This document shows positions 1 to 8,556 of a DNA stretch of 52,379 nt, piece by piece. This stretch comes from Micromonospora wenchangensis. GTDB lineage: Bacteria; Actinomycetota; Actinomycetes; Mycobacteriales; Micromonosporaceae. The DNA is taken from the NCBI RefSeq assembly GCF_002210435.1, contig NZ_MZMV01000049.1:1-52379 (forward strand). The letters run 5' to 3'. Within the stretch, counting starts at the first letter, position 1. Each line of letters begins with the position of its first letter. A model generated the notes under the pieces. That model saw only the letters and a list, made by a program, of their open reading frames with translations, made no database searches and was not told the DNA's origin. The translations under genes were made by a program, and so were the position numbers.

Positions 1-2
1 CC

Positions 3-668
3 CGGCTCGGCGCGATCGAGCTGGTCAGCCGCCCACTGGCCCGGCCGGCGGCGGAGCTGCTGGCCGCCGCCCTGGCCGCCGGGCTCCGCCAGGCGGGCCT
101 GGACCTGTTGACCTGGACCCCGGCGGCCCGGTCGCTGCGCCAGCGGCTGGCGTTCTGCCGGCAGGCGCTGGGCGGGCCGTGGCCGGAGGTCACCGACGAC
201 GCGCTGCTCGCCGCCGCCGACAGGTGGCTCGGGCCGGAACTGGCCGCCGCCCGCCGCCGGGCCGACCTGGCCCGGATCGACGTGGTCGGGGCGCTGCGCC
301 GGCTGCTGCCCTGGCCGCAGGCGGGCCGGCTGGACGAGCTGGCCCCGGAACGCGTCGAGGTGCCCAGCGGCTCCCGGGTCCGGGTCGACTACGCCGATCC
401 GGCCGCGCCGGTGCTGGCGGTGAAGCTCCAGGAGACGTTCGGCTGGCAGCAGACGCCCCGGCTGGCCGACGGCCGGGTGCCGCTGCTGCTGCACCTGCTC
501 TCCCCCGCCGGCCGGCCGGTCGCGGTCACCGCCGACCTGGCGTCGTTCTGGCGTACCGGCTACCCGCAGGTGCGCGGCGAGCTGCGTGGGCGGTACCCGC
601 GCCACCCCTGGCCGGAGGACCCGGTCACGGCCGCGCCGACCCGGCACACCACGCACCGCCGCCGCTGA
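3..668 (+). CDS. hrpB: ATP-dependent helicase HrpB, C-terminal part (5' end outside window)
   Basis: This is the last ~220 residues of a DEAH-box helicase of the HrpB family. The frame is open to the window edge and reads RLGAIEL then RPLARP, so the TTG at 108 is internal and not the true start. The tail carries the HrpB C-terminal domain: LAVKLQE-FGWQQTPRL, then VPLLLHLLSPAGRPVAVTADLASFW and the family-ending RGRYPRHPWPEDP. The helicase core motifs lie upstream of the window. HrpB is an RNA-dependent ATPase of unsettled role. A full-length relative, hrpA, is encoded at 37.7 kb. Assignment to HrpB rather than HrpA rests on this tail, which HrpA lacks. Confidence 0.93.
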   Translation, partial: RLGAIELVSRPLARPAAELLAAALAAGLRQAGLDLLTWTPAARSLRQRLAFCRQALGGPWPEVTDDALLAAADRWLGPELAAARRRADLARIDVVGALRRLLPWPQAGRLDELAPERVEVPSGSRVRVDYADPAAPVLAVKLQETFGWQQTPRLADGRVPLLLHLLSPAGRPVAVTADLASFWRTGYPQVRGELRGRYPRHPWPEDPVTAAPTRHTTHRRR

Positions 669-690
669 GCCGGCGCACCGCCGGTCGCGG

Positions 691-1416
691 TCACTCGTCG
701 ACGACGTCGGCGATGAGCACGGTGATGTTGTCCGGGCCGCCGGCCCGCAGGGCGAGGTCGATCAGGCGGCGGGCGCATTCCTGGCGGTCCGGGGTCTCCC
801 GCAGCACCTCGGTGAGGGTGTCCGGGCGGACGACGTTGGACAGGCCGTCGCTGCACAGCAGCCAGCGGTCGCCGGCCCGGGGCACCATCGTGGCGTACGA
901 CGGGGAGACCTGTTCGCCCTGCAACGCCTGGGTGACCACGGCCCGCCGGGGGTGGCTGGACGCCTCCTCGGGGCTGATCACCCCCTGGTCGACGAGCATC
1001 TGGACGAAGGTGTCGTCCCGGGTGACCTGTTTGAGGGTGCCCTCGCGGAACAGGTAGGCCCGGGAGTCGCCGACGTGGGCCAGCGCCAGGCAGCTGCCGG
1101 TACGGGAGAACAGCAGGGCGGTCAGTGTGGTGCCCATGCCCTGCCGCTCGGGGTCCTCCCGGACGGCCTGGTGGATCCGCGCGGTGGCCAGCTCGATGCC
1201 GGTCTGCAACGCCGCCACCAGGGCGTCCTCGGGGGTCTCCACGTCCAGTGGGGCGACCGCGTCGATGGCGATCCGGCTGGCCAGGTCGCCGGCCGCCATC
1301 CCGCCCATGCCGTCGGCGACGGCGACGAGCCAGGCACCGGAGTGCAGGGCGTCCTGGTTTCCGCTGCGGATCAGCCCACGGTCGCTCGTCCCGACGGAAC
1401 GAAGCTTCAGGGTCAT
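691..1416 (-). CDS. PP2C-family serine/threonine protein phosphatase
   Basis: A 241-residue stand-alone PP2C (PPM) phosphatase, expected to dephosphorylate Ser/Thr residues in the cytoplasm using two Mn/Mg ions. All metal-binding motifs are visible: RSGNQDA near residue 17, VADGMGG near 33, GMGTTLTAL near 92, HVGDSRAYL near 115, LLCSDGLSNVV near 188, and GGPDNITVL near the end. It is much shorter than mycobacterial PstP because there is no transmembrane or extracellular part, so it is a soluble type. It faces hrpB convergently (22 bases apart) and is divergent from the cellulase gene. No partner kinase is encoded in this window. Confidence 0.93.
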   Translation of the reverse strand: MTLKLRSVGTSDRGLIRSGNQDALHSGAWLVAVADGMGGMAAGDLASRIAIDAVAPLDVETPEDALVAALQTGIELATARIHQAVREDPERQGMGTTLTALLFSRTGSCLALAHVGDSRAYLFREGTLKQVTRDDTFVQMLVDQGVISPEEASSHPRRAVVTQALQGEQVSPSYATMVPRAGDRWLLCSDGLSNVVRPDTLTEVLRETPDRQECARRLIDLALRAGGPDNITVLIADVVDE

Positions 1417-1603
1417 GGGTGGCAGCCTGCCAGGCGGAGGGCGGTGTTGTCTCTAGGAGATCAGGACGACTGCGCGTGGCGCGGTGAATCTCACTGCCGC
1501 AGGCGTCGGTCCGGGCCGCTCCGGCACGCCGCGACCAGCCCGAAGGTCATCCAGTCGAATCGATTGACAGAGACGAGACGCGCTGGAAACATCTGGCTGA
1601 TAG

Positions 1604-1619
1604 CTGGGAGCGCTCCCAG
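1604..1619. promoter_or_regulatory. CebR/CelR-type operator upstream of the cellulase
   Basis: A perfect 16-base palindrome, CTGGGAGCGCTCCCAG, whose 14-base core TGGGAGCGCTCCCA is the known binding site of the LacI-family cellulose regulators CelR (Thermobifida) and CebR (Streptomyces). It lies 55 bases before the GTG start of the GH9 cellulase. Cellobiose is the known inducer for these regulators. The regulator gene is not in the window. Confidence 0.93.
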
Positions 1620-1674
1620 TGACAGGCATCGACGGCACACCCCACCACTACCCTTCCGCCCGGAAAGGAATCCC

Positions 1675-4290
1675 GTGATCCTGACCCGACGACGTCGGCG
1701 GCATCTCGCGGTACTGGCAGCGACGACCCTGATCCTCACCGGCGCCGGCACCGGCGTGGCCCACGCCGAGGTCCCGCCGGACGCCCCCGAGCAGATCAGC
1801 AACGGCGACTTCAGCGAGGGCGTCGCGCCCTGGTTCTCCTACGGCACCGGCCCGCTCGACGTCGTCGACGGCCGGCTCTGCGTCACCGTCCCCGCCGGGC
1901 TGGCCAATCCGTGGGACGCCGGCATCGGCCACGACGGGGTCCGGCTCAACGCCGGCGCGGAGTACAAGCTGAGCTTCGACATCTCGGCCACCCCCGGGCT
2001 GAGCGTCAACGCCGTGCTCCAGCTCGGCAGCGCCCCCTACACGTCGTACGCGAGCGTGCCCGCGGTGGCCGCCCCGACGAGCAAGCGGGTCGAGCAGACG
2101 TTCACCGTCCCGGACGACAACCCCAACGCCCAGCTCATCTTCCAGGTCGGTGGGGCCGCCGCCGAGCAGCGGATCTGCCTGGACAACGTCTCGTTGCGCG
2201 GTGGTGAGGCCGCCCCGCCGTACGTGCCGGACACCGGCCCCCGGGTACGGGTCAACCAGGTCGGCTACCTGCCCGGCGGCCCGAAGAACGCGACCGTGGT
2301 GACCGAGTCGACCGGTGCGCTGCCCTGGCAGCTCAAGTCGGCCGCCGGCACGGTCGTGGCCAGCGGCCAGAGCACCCCGCGCGGGGTCGACGCCGCCTCC
2401 GGGCAGAACGTGCAGACCGTCGACTTCTCGTCCTTCCGCACCCCCGGCACCGGCTACACGCTGGTCGCCGACGGCGAGACCAGCCACCCGTTCGACATCT
2501 CCGGCGACCTCTACGACCGGCTGCGGGCCGACGCGATGCAGTTCTTCTACGCCCAGCGCAGCGGCATCGAGATCGACGGTGACCTGATCGGCGACGAGTA
2601 CGCCCGCCCGGCCGGCCACCTCGGGGTGGCCCCCAACCAGGGCGACACGCAGGTGCCCTGCCAGCCCGGCGTCTGCGACTACTCGCTGGACGTGCGCGGT
2701 GGCTGGTACGACGCGGGCGACCACGGCAAGTACGTGGTCAACGGCGGTATCGCCGCCTACCAGCTGCTGAGCGCCTTCGAGCGGACCAAGACGGCGGAGA
2801 CCGCCGCCGGTGGCGCCGCGCTGGGCGACTCGACGCTGCGGGTGCCCGAGCGGGGCAACGCGGTGCCGGACATCCTCGACGAGGCCCGCTGGGAGATCGA
2901 GTTCCTGCTCCGGATGCAGGTGCCGGCCGGCAAGCCGCTGGCCGGGATGGCCCACCACAAGATCCACGACAAGGCGTGGACCGGCCTGCCGCTCGCCCCG
3001 CAGGACGACGCCCAGCCGCGTGAGCTGCACCCGCCGTCGACCGCCGCCACCCTCAACCTGGCCGCCGTCGCCGCGCAGTGCCAGCGCCTGTTCGCCCCGT
3101 ACGACGCGGCGTTCGCCGCCCGCTGCGGCACCGCCGCGACGACCGCGTACGCCGCGGCCAAGGCGCACCCGGCGGTCTACGCCGACCCGAACGACGGCAT
3201 CGGCGGCGGCGCGTACGACGACACCAACGTCACCGACGAGTTCTACTGGGCCGCGGTCGAGCTGTACCTGACCACCGGCAAGAAGGCGTACCTGGACGAC
3301 CTGACCGCCTCGCCCCAGCACACCGGCGACGTGTTCGCCACGGGCGGCGCGTTCAGCTGGCAGAGCGTGGGCGCGGTCGGCCGGCTCGAACTGGCCACCG
3401 TGCCGAACGGCCTGCCGGCCGCCGACCGGGCCCGGGTCCGCGCCTCGGTGACCGCCGCCGCCGACAACTACCTGGCCACCCTGCACGCCCAGGCGTACGG
3501 CCTGCCGGTGCCGGGCGAGGCGGCCAGCTACGTCTGGGGCAGCAACAGCAACATCATCAACAACATGGTCGTGCTGGCCACCGCGTTCGACCTGACCCGG
3601 GACGCGAAGTACCGGGACGGTGCCGTGCAGGCGACCGACTACCTGCTCGGCCGCAACGCGCTGAACATGTCGTACGTGACCGGCTGGGGCGAGCAGAACG
3701 CGCGCAACCAGCACAGCCGGATCTTCGGCAACCAGCTCAACCCGGCCATGCCGAACCCGCCGGTGGGCTCGCTCGCCGGTGGCCCGAACGCCGCCCTGCA
3801 GGACCCGTTCGTCGCCCAGTTGCTCAAGGACTGCGCGCCGATGTTCTGCTACGTCGACGACATCAACTCGTACTCGACCAACGAGGTGGCGATCAACTGG
3901 AACTCGGCGCTGGCCTGGCTCGCGTCGTTCCTCGCCGACCAGGGGGAGGCCAAGGCGGTGGCCCCGCGCACCTGCGCGGTGAGCTACCAGGTGCACGGCA
4001 CCTGGCCGGACGGCTCCAACACCCAGGTCGTCCTGCGCAACACCGGTGACACCGCGATCGACGGCTGGACCCTGCGCTACGCCTACAACGGCGACCAGAA
4101 GGTCACCCAGGCGTGGTCGGCGAAGGTGACCCAGTCCGGGGCCACCGTGACGGCGAAGAACGAGTCGTACAACGCGAAGATCGCGCCGGGCGGCAGCATC
4201 ACCTTCGGTCTGCTCGCCAAGACCGGCACGCTGGCCAACCCGGAACCGGATCTGATCACCGTCAACGGCGGCGCCTGCACGGTGTCCTGA
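1675..4290 (+). CDS. Secreted glycoside hydrolase family 9 cellulase (CBM4-Ig-GH9-CBM2)
   Basis: An 871-residue secreted endo- or processive glucanase acting on cellulose outside the cell. The GTG start at 1675 follows an AAGGAA ribosome site and is followed directly by a signal peptide (RRRRR, hydrophobic core, AHA at ~31); the frame is open further upstream but lacks these. Domains in order: CBM4/9-like module (~36-175), CelD-type N-terminal Ig domain (~180-265), GH9 catalytic domain (~275-760) and CBM2 (767-868). Catalytic residues are visible: base pair D346/D349 in YDAGDHGKY, acid E737 in STNEVAINWN, and the GH9 histidine signature NQHSRIFG. C767 and C868 would form the usual CBM2 disulfide. 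The CebR-type operator indicates induction by cellobiose. Confidence 0.96.
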   Translation: MILTRRRRRHLAVLAATTLILTGAGTGVAHAEVPPDAPEQISNGDFSEGVAPWFSYGTGPLDVVDGRLCVTVPAGLANPWDAGIGHDGVRLNAGAEYKLSFDISATPGLSVNAVLQLGSAPYTSYASVPAVAAPTSKRVEQTFTVPDDNPNAQLIFQVGGAAAEQRICLDNVSLRGGEAAPPYVPDTGPRVRVNQVGYLPGGPKNATVVTESTGALPWQLKSAAGTVVASGQSTPRGVDAASGQNVQTVDFSSFRTPGTGYTLVADGETSHPFDISGDLYDRLRADAMQFFYAQRSGIEIDGDLIGDEYARPAGHLGVAPNQGDTQVPCQPGVCDYSLDVRGGWYDAGDHGKYVVNGGIAAYQLLSAFERTKTAETAAGGAALGDSTLRVPERGNAVPDILDEARWEIEFLLRMQVPAGKPLAGMAHHKIHDKAWTGLPLAPQDDAQPRELHPPSTAATLNLAAVAAQCQRLFAPYDAAFAARCGTAATTAYAAAKAHPAVYADPNDGIGGGAYDDTNVTDEFYWAAVELYLTTGKKAYLDDLTASPQHTGDVFATGGAFSWQSVGAVGRLELATVPNGLPAADRARVRASVTAAADNYLATLHAQAYGLPVPGEAASYVWGSNSNIINNMVVLATAFDLTRDAKYRDGAVQATDYLLGRNALNMSYVTGWGEQNARNQHSRIFGNQLNPAMPNPPVGSLAGGPNAALQDPFVAQLLKDCAPMFCYVDDINSYSTNEVAINWNSALAWLASFLADQGEAKAVAPRTCAVSYQVHGTWPDGSNTQVVLRNTGDTAIDGWTLRYAYNGDQKVTQAWSAKVTQSGATVTAKNESYNAKIAPGGSITFGLLAKTGTLANPEPDLITVNGGACTVS

Positions 4291-4304
4291 CCGGCACTCC
4301 TACC

Positions 4305-4336
4305 CTCGGACCCCGGGCTGCCACCCGGGGTCCGAG
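4305..4336 (+). terminator. Hairpin terminator after the cellulase
   Basis: A perfect 13-base-pair stem, CTCGGACCCCGGG / CCCGGGGTCCGAG, with a 6-base loop, 15 bases after the cellulase stop. There is no clear T tract, as is usual in high-GC actinomycetes. Confidence 0.8.
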
Positions 4337-4419
4337 CGCGCCGGGCGGTCGTCCCCCGACCGCCCGGCGCCCCCGCCCGACCGCCCGGCACGCCCGGCCC
4401 AGCAGTGGAGACGAGTCCG

Positions 4420-4830
4420 ATGCCCGAGCAGACCACGATCTCCGACGCCGAGCGTCGGCGCATCGTCCACGAGTTCGTCGACGGGACCGTCGGCGACGCC
4501 CACCCCGAGGTGGTGGCGATGGTCCGTGACCTCACCCACCGGGTCCGCGACACCGTCGAACTGGCCCGCGCCGCCGGCATCGCGCCCGAGTCGCCCCGCG
4601 CCGGTCACGTGGTGGCCGCGCTGGTCTGCGCGTACGGCGAGGTCTTCGACCGGGTCGACGACGCCGCCTACCGCAGCGCGCTGCTGGCCCGGCTGGAGGT
4701 CGCCAACGACCCGCGGACCGAGCGGTACTTCCAGCTCCTCGCGACGGTCAACGGCTGGACCGCGCCACCCACCCTGACCCCGGTGCTGGACTGGTTCATC
4801 GCCGCGCTGCGCCACCACCCGGCACCCTGA
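4420..4830 (+). CDS. Hypothetical protein (136 aa)
   Basis: I do not recognise a family. The predicted protein is soluble and mainly helical, acidic near the N-terminus (SDAERRRIVHEFVDG), with no signal peptide or membrane segment and no metal motif. The ATG at 4420 is preferred because GGAG at 4407-4410 sits nine bases upstream; an in-frame GTG at 4405 would add five residues. It lies behind the cellulase but is separated by a strong hairpin, so it is probably transcribed separately or by read-through only. Codon use is normal for the window, which supports a real gene. Confidence 0.7.
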   Translation: MPEQTTISDAERRRIVHEFVDGTVGDAHPEVVAMVRDLTHRVRDTVELARAAGIAPESPRAGHVVAALVCAYGEVFDRVDDAAYRSALLARLEVANDPRTERYFQLLATVNGWTAPPTLTPVLDWFIAALRHHPAP

Positions 4831-4871
4831 CCCACGCCTCGCCGGCCCGGTGACGGCGGCGGGCGGGCCGG

Positions 4872-5072
4872 TCAGCCGGCCTGTCGCGTCGACCGGGCCA
4901 GGCGCAGGAAGCCGCGCCAGGCAGCCGGGGTGAAGGCCAGGGTGCCGCCCGCGCGGTCCTTCGTGTCGCGGACGAGGACGACGCCGGGCAGGTTGTCCGC
5001 CACCTCGACGCAGTTGCCACCGTTGTTGCCGCTCCTGGTGCTCGTGTGCCACCGGACGCCGCTCAGCTCCAT
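4872..5072 (-). CDS. DUF397 domain-containing small protein
   Basis: A 66-residue DUF397 protein. The family pattern is clear: WHTSTRSGNNGGNCVEVA near residue 8, then VVLVRDTKDR and LAFTPAAWRGFL. Members are found in actinomycetes next to XRE regulators of the WhiJ type, and here the start codon at 5072 overlaps the end of such a regulator (stop at 5063) by ten bases, so the two are translationally coupled. In characterised pairs the small protein is thought to act together with or against the regulator, often in development or antibiotic control; the role here is inferred. Confidence 0.92.
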   Translation of the reverse strand: MELSGVRWHTSTRSGNNGGNCVEVADNLPGVVLVRDTKDRAGGTLAFTPAAWRGFLRLARSTRQAG

Positions 5073-5830
5073 GATGCCGCCGCTTTCCTGACGAGTTCCA
5101 GGGATCGCGCCCGGGGTAGGGCCTCCCCCACTATGCGCGCCCACCGGCGCTCCAGGACAGCGATATCCGTGCGCTGGTCGATGATCTGCGCGCGTACCTG
5201 CCCGTCGACGTGTGCCACCCGCGTGCCGTCGTCCAGCTCGGCGACGACGAACGGCCCGCCGAGGCCGGCGTACATGCCCGTCTCGGTGGGGACCACGTGC
5301 ACCTGTACGGTCGGCAGCTCGGCGCAGGCGGCGAGGTGGGCGCACTGCTCACGCATGAGGTCGGGCCGTCCCGGCACCGGGCGGTGCAGCACCGACTCGT
5401 CGATGACGGCGACCAGCAGCGGCGGGCGGTCGCGGTGCAGGATCGCCTGGCGGGCGAGGCGCGCCGTGATGAGCTGGTCGACCTCCTCCTCGGTCAGGGT
5501 CTCCCCGGCCAGGGTCGCCCGTGCGTACGCCTCGGTCTGGAGCAGGCCGGGCACCCAGGCCAGCTCGAAGCCGCGCAGCACGACGGCCTCGCGTTCGATG
5601 TCGGCCCACGGCCGGAACCACGCGGGCTCGTGCCGCTTGTGCAGGTCGGGCCAGAGGTCGAGGACGTCCCGCTTGAGCAGCGCGGCGACCTCGGCACGAT
5701 GCCGGGTCTGGGGGATCCTCCCCTGGCTGGCCCAGCGCGCGGCGGTCTTCGGGTCGACCCCGATGCGGGCGGCGAGGCTCTCGGCCGTCTCGCCCGCCTC
5801 GGCCATCGCCTCTTTGACTGCCAGATTCAT
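5063..5830 (-). CDS. XRE-family regulator with DUF5753-type domain
   Basis: A 255-residue cytoplasmic DNA-binding protein. Residues ~1-55 form a helix-turn-helix (ESLAARIGVDPKTAARWASQGRIP), and the remainder matches the DUF5753 sensory domain (ELAWVPGLLQTEAYARA near 95; VPTETGMYAGLGGPFVVAEL near 185). This is the classic actinomycete partner of DUF397 proteins and is the first gene of the pair. Its HTH resembles that of the regulator at 16834-17604, including the following DVLDLWPD stretch, so the two are probably distant paralogues in the DNA-binding part. A near-perfect palindrome sits just upstream of the start, which suggests autoregulation. Confidence 0.92.
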   Translation of the reverse strand: MNLAVKEAMAEAGETAESLAARIGVDPKTAARWASQGRIPQTRHRAEVAALLKRDVLDLWPDLHKRHEPAWFRPWADIEREAVVLRGFELAWVPGLLQTEAYARATLAGETLTEEEVDQLITARLARQAILHRDRPPLLVAVIDESVLHRPVPGRPDLMREQCAHLAACAELPTVQVHVVPTETGMYAGLGGPFVVAELDDGTRVAHVDGQVRAQIIDQRTDIAVLERRWARIVGEALPRARSLELVRKAAASWS

Positions 5831-5841
5831 CCTGACCCTCC

Positions 5842-5862
5842 CCGGACATCCTGGATATCCGG
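5842..5862. promoter_or_regulatory. Candidate operator for the XRE/DUF397 pair
   Basis: A 21-base imperfect palindrome with ten-base arms around T5852. Arms read CCGGACATCC and, on the other side, GGATATCCGG, so nine of ten positions pair. It begins 11 bases upstream of the XRE start codon at 5830. Placement suggests the regulator binds here itself; this is inferred. Confidence 0.6.
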
Positions 5863-6018
5863 AGCCATCTTGCTACGCGGTGTGATCATGTCGCAACCCT
5901 TCGGCACGGCGGGATCAGGGCGGCGTCGCCGACGGGCCGGACCCCCGTCGGCGGCACCCCACCCGGGCCGCTCCCGGCCAGCGGCGGGAACGGCCCCTCC
6001 ACCGTGGACCGACGGGGC

Positions 6019-6588
6019 TCAGGAACCGACGGCGACCGACGCGGGGGCACCGTCGCCCCGCCAGACGTAGCTGACCCCGGCCGGCGCGGTGAGCGAACCG
6101 GCGAACAACGCGTTGACCCGGGACGCCTCGGCGCTGCTGGGTGTGGCGTTGCGGCACGACACCGGGGCGCTGCTGCCCGACATCAGGTCGGTGCACAGGC
6201 CGGTCCGGTTGTCCGGCAGGCCGAGGATGTGACCGATCTCGTGGGTGGCGATCCGGGTCCGGTCGTACCCCTGGTCGACGGCCTGGGTGCCCATCCAGAC
6301 CCGGCCGTTGCCCAGGCTGGTGGTCTGCGCCCGGGGCCAGCCGGTGTCGACGTAGATGGTGATGTTGCCGGGGGTGCGGGCGACCAGCCGGACGTTGCTC
6401 ACCGAGCTGTTCCAGATCGTCGCGGCCTGGTCGAAGTTGGTGCGGAACTCCCCCGCCCGGCTCGCGTCGTAGTAGACCGTCCGCGCGGCGGCGGACGCCG
6501 CGCCGCCACCCGCGGCGACCGCGCCGGTCGCCGTGAGCACCAGCGCCAGCAGGGTCCCGGCGGTACGCGAGAACTGTCGTCGGCGCAT
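6019..6588 (-). CDS. Snapalysin-like secreted zinc metalloprotease (family M7)
   Basis: A 189-residue small extracellular protease. The ATG at 6588 is chosen over the ATG at 6603 because GGAGG lies seven bases before it. A signal peptide with twin basic start (MRRRQF, hydrophobic 12-26, ASAAA near 31-35) precedes the mature part. The zinc site is the M7 form HExxHxxGxxD: H116, E117, H120, G123, D126. C132 and C145 probably make the single disulfide. Length fits snapalysin apart from a ~25-residue tail at the C-terminus (TAPAGVSYVWRGDG) of unknown use. The divergent LysR gene that accompanies snapalysin in Streptomyces is missing here. Confidence 0.9.
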   Translation of the reverse strand: MRRRQFSRTAGTLLALVLTATGAVAAGGGAASAAARTVYYDASRAGEFRTNFDQAATIWNSSVSNVRLVARTPGNITIYVDTGWPRAQTTSLGNGRVWMGTQAVDQGYDRTRIATHEIGHILGLPDNRTGLCTDLMSGSSAPVSCRNATPSSAEASRVNALFAGSLTAPAGVSYVWRGDGAPASVAVGS

Positions 6589-6684
6589 CGTCCGACCTCC
6601 CATCGATAGAAGTTCACCGATGTTATGCGGTCGGTCGGAACCCGGTCGAATAGCGGTTACGTCATACCGCCACCACCTGACGGC

Positions 6685-6942
6685 TCAGCCGATCTCCTCG
6701 TCGACGAAGCACCAGCGCCAGGACTCCCCCGGCTGGATGGACCGCATCACCGGGTGCCCGCTGGACTCGAAGTGCTTCGTCGCGTGCTGGTACGGCGACG
6801 AGTCGCAGCACCCCACCTGCCCACACTCCACACACGACCGCAGGTGCACCCAGTCGTCGTTGCCGACGGCCACGCACTCCGGGCAGGCGTCGGTGACGCT
6901 CGGCTCGGCGGTTCCCGCCCCGGTCAGGTGCGCACAGCTCAT
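6685..6942 (-). CDS. UBP-type zinc finger protein
   Basis: An 85-residue protein consisting of a single ZnF-UBP domain. Likely zinc ligands are C3, H5, C20, C23, C37, C40, C45, H53, H57 and H63, in the order and spacing of the family, including CxxCGxxGC and HATKH. In eukaryotes this fold holds the C-terminal Gly-Gly of free ubiquitin; the bacterial ligand is not established. The start codon shares one base with the stop of the Na+/H+ antiporter gene, so both are made from one message and probably work together. Confidence 0.92.
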   Translation of the reverse strand: MSCAHLTGAGTAEPSVTDACPECVAVGNDDWVHLRSCVECGQVGCCDSSPYQHATKHFESSGHPVMRSIQPGESWRWCFVDEEIG

Positions 6943-8519
6943 CAGTCACTCTCCCGTCGCAACAACGACTCCTCCAGGTCCAGGTCGCGGTACGCCCGCA
7001 CCAGCACCTCCTCGGGAATCCGTCCCTCGTCCCGGGCGGCCCGGAAGACCTCCCGCTCGGCGTCGATCATCTCCTGCCGCAGCCGACCGTACGCCTGCGA
7101 CGGCGTCTCCCGGTCGCTGCCGCCGAGCCGCTCCCACGCCAGGTTGGTGCGGCTCTGCACCAGCCCGCGCAACCGCTCCACCACGGCCGGCGGCGCGCCC
7201 TCGGCCAGTTCGTCCAGCTTCTCCCGGGCCGCCCGGCCGGCCTGCTGCTGCACCGTCGCGGCGGAGAGCGCGTCGGCCACCGGGTCGTCCGGGGGCAGCT
7301 TCAACCGGCGGGCCACCCACGGCAGGGTCGCCCCCTGCCCGACCAGTGTCGCCACGATCACCGCGAAGGCCAGCCAGATGAACAGCGCCCGCTGGTAGGG
7401 CTGCTCCCCGGCCAGGGTCAGCGGCAGGCCCAGCGCGGCGGCCAGCGTCACCACCCCGCGCATCCCGGCCCAGCCGATGACGATCGGGAACTGCACCGGC
7501 GGCCCCGGGTCCCGCTGCCGGACCCGGGGCACCAGCCGGGCCAGGTAGGTGGCCGGGAAGACCCAGACGAAGCGGGCCAGGAAGACCGCCGCCAGCACCG
7601 CCGCGGTGATCCCCACCAGCCGGCCGGTCGGCTCGTCGAGATCCTGCAGCACCTCGGGCAGTTGCAGGCCGACCAGCAGGAAGACCAGCCCCTCCAGCAG
7701 GAACTGCACCAGCCGCCAGAACGCGCCGGTCTGCAACCGGGAGGCGGCCGACAGCAGCAGCGGCATCTTGTGGCCGATCCCCAACCCGGTCACCACCACC
7801 GCCACCACCCCGGAGGCGTGGATCTCCTCGGCCGCGAAGACCACCGCGAACGGCACGATCAACGACAGCGCGTTGTCCAACAGCGGATCGGTGGTCCGCT
7901 TGTGCAGGTAGCCGAAGACCACCACGCCCAGCAGCCCGACCAGCACCCCGCCGCCGGTGGCGACCACCACCTCCTGCGCCACGTACCCGAAGCTCACCGA
8001 GCCGGCGCTGGCGGTGGCCGCGACGATCGCCACCCGCAGCAGCACCAGCGCGGTGGCGTCGTTGACCAGGCTCTCCCCCTCCAGGATGGTCACCACCCGC
8101 CGGGGCAGGCCCACCCGCCGGGCCACCGCGGTGGCCGCGATCGCGTCCGGCGGGGCCACCACCGCGCCCAGCGCCACACAGATCGCGTACGGCAGCTCGG
8201 GCAGGAACAGGTGCACCACCGTGCCCACCACGAACGCGGTGAAGATCACCAGCCCCACCGCGAGCAGCAGGATCGGCCGCAGGTTGAGCCGGAACGCCGG
8301 CACCGAGGTCTCCAACGCCGCCACGTAGAGCAGCGGCGGCAGGATGCCCACCAGCACCAGGTCGGGGTCGAGCCGCACGTGCGGGAAGCCCGGCAGGAAG
8401 GACAGCCCGAGGCCGAGCACCACCAGCAGGATCGGCGCGAGCAGACCCAGCTTGCGGGCCAGCGCGGCACCGAAGGTCGCGATCGCCAGGAAGACCACGA
8501 CCTCGAACAGAGCTTCCAT
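6942..8519 (-). CDS. CPA1-family Na+/H+ antiporter (NhaP type)
   Basis: A 525-residue inner-membrane cation/proton antiporter. About a dozen hydrophobic segments fill residues ~5-415, with the CPA1 signatures LPPLLYVAALE near residue 64, GAVVAPPDAIAA near 120 and EGESLVNDATALVLLR near 150; the ND pair in the last is the expected ion site. A charged cytoplasmic tail (~420-525) follows. The ATG at 8519 (MEALFEVVVFLAIA) begins the first membrane segment directly; the frame extends 25 residues upstream without membrane character. It sits between an LLM oxidoreductase gene (38 bases upstream) and the coupled zinc-finger gene. Confidence 0.93.
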   Translation of the reverse strand: MEALFEVVVFLAIATFGAALARKLGLLAPILLVVLGLGLSFLPGFPHVRLDPDLVLVGILPPLLYVAALETSVPAFRLNLRPILLLAVGLVIFTAFVVGTVVHLFLPELPYAICVALGAVVAPPDAIAATAVARRVGLPRRVVTILEGESLVNDATALVLLRVAIVAATASAGSVSFGYVAQEVVVATGGGVLVGLLGVVVFGYLHKRTTDPLLDNALSLIVPFAVVFAAEEIHASGVVAVVVTGLGIGHKMPLLLSAASRLQTGAFWRLVQFLLEGLVFLLVGLQLPEVLQDLDEPTGRLVGITAAVLAAVFLARFVWVFPATYLARLVPRVRQRDPGPPVQFPIVIGWAGMRGVVTLAAALGLPLTLAGEQPYQRALFIWLAFAVIVATLVGQGATLPWVARRLKLPPDDPVADALSAATVQQQAGRAAREKLDELAEGAPPAVVERLRGLVQSRTNLAWERLGGSDRETPSQAYGRLRQEMIDAEREVFRAARDEGRIPEEVLVRAYRDLDLEESLLRRESD

Positions 8520-8556
8520 GGAGTAGCAGCCTAGGCGTACGGAGGGGCCAGGGTGA

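Noticed and set aside
1648..3996. A 782-residue open frame on the minus strand opposite the cellulase.
   Set aside because: It is the mirror frame of a high-GC gene: Val/Arg/Gly/His-rich composition, no domains, while the plus-strand frame has complete GH9 and CBM motifs.
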